From Halothece sp. PCC 7418 (lineage in GTDB: Bacteria > Cyanobacteriota > Cyanobacteriia > Cyanobacteriales > Rubidibacteraceae): a stretch of 64,000 bases of DNA. Of this stretch, positions 63,897-64,000 are shown piece after piece; the stretch's first letter is position 1; the number at the start of each line of letters is the position of its first letter. Both the position numbers and the translations under genes were made by a program. The notes below the pieces were generated by a model. The model was not told where the DNA came from. It searched no databases and was given only the letters and a program-made list of their open reading frames with translations. The stretch lies in contig NC_019779.1 of the NCBI RefSeq assembly GCF_000317635.1, positions 1,798,001 to 1,862,000 of the forward strand, given 5' to 3'.

Positions 63897-64000
63897 ATGG
63901 TAACGCTACAAATTACAAAAGAGCAAGTTTTTAGTTTAATCGATCAACTATCACCTGAAGAACAAAAAGAAATCTTGCAATATCTCATTGAAAAAACAGA
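63897..64000 (+). CDS. Small protein cut by window edge, antitoxin-like start
   Basis: The ATG at 63897 follows GGAGGT at 63884-63889 and reads MVTLQITKEQVFSLIDQLSP then EEQKEILQYLIEKT to the edge. The style (ITKEQVFSLIDQLSPEEQKEIL) is that of small antitoxins that precede PIN-domain toxins in cyanobacteria. Only 34 codons are visible. Confidence 0.55.
   Translation, partial: MVTLQITKEQVFSLIDQLSPEEQKEILQYLIEKT

Noticed and set aside
1-64000. HIP1 octamers as regulatory sites of individual genes
   Set aside because: GCGATCGC is spread through coding and noncoding DNA at high density, as in many cyanobacteria, so single sites carry no gene-specific meaning.

Overview
The window looks like a cyanobacterial chromosome. 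Evidence: the HIP1 palindrome GCGATCGC occurs throughout; there is an NDH-1 cluster in the gltA-ndhA-ndhI-ndhG-ndhE order; a carboxysome shell protein of the CcmO type is present; and several families typical of cyanobacteria occur (DUF3531, DUF29, Uma2, heptamer tandem repeats). The gene style would suit a unicellular halophilic lineage such as Halothece/Euhalothece, but that is an impression and I could not test it. I found no tRNA, rRNA or CRISPR array.

Layout. 1-15.9 kb is housekeeping: uvrB (3' end outside the window), a WbuC-type cupin, a DUF3531 gene, ndhD, a two-gene ECF metal transporter piece (cbiQ-cbiO), an ABC ATPase overlapping a sodium:solute symporter, a patatin-like lipase, an MscS channel overlapping an ATPase-like/winged-helix protein, hisZ-murG, acyP and a DUF4253 gene. 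16-19 kb is a small AT-rich accessory patch (HNH protein, DUF2283 protein, GGDEF remnant). 19-24 kb carries mnmG, mltG and ccmO.

24.3-30.2 kb is the most striking part. A 1158-residue reverse transcriptase has an HTH/RHH-like N-terminus and a Rossmann methyltransferase-like domain fused in front of the polymerase. It is followed 11 bp later by an 814-residue UvrD-like helicase with a DEDDh exonuclease inserted in it. I read this as a candidate two-gene nucleic-acid defence or mobile-element-control system. I cannot assign it to a named class.

30.5-34.2 kb is avtA, glmS and a damaged RelE/HigB-like toxin gene. 34.2-44.3 kb is a decayed class 1 DISARM island: drmB and drmA are intact, drmMI is split by a toxin-antitoxin insertion, and its other end is fused by deletion to a stub of drmD. 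Broken or orphan toxin-antitoxin pieces (vapC tail, hicA with an amber codon, CopG/BrnA-like, UPF0175, MntA-like) surround it. 44.6-53.4 kb returns to core genes: a ParB-like protein, feoB-feoA, ferritin, ndhA-I-G-E and gltA, all on the minus strand. 53.6-61.8 kb holds cdsA, an HlyD-type efflux adaptor, a CASTOR/POLLUX-like channel, a small membrane protein, a UbiH-type monooxygenase, a DUF29 pseudogene and an M61 peptidase. 61.9-64 kb is repeat-rich with Uma2, hicBA, an orphan addiction-module gene and a truncated gene at the edge.

Two copies of a MITE-like element with heptamer-repeat arms lie at 2.3 kb and 56.0 kb. All calls come from reading the sequence and from recall of protein families; no database search was run.
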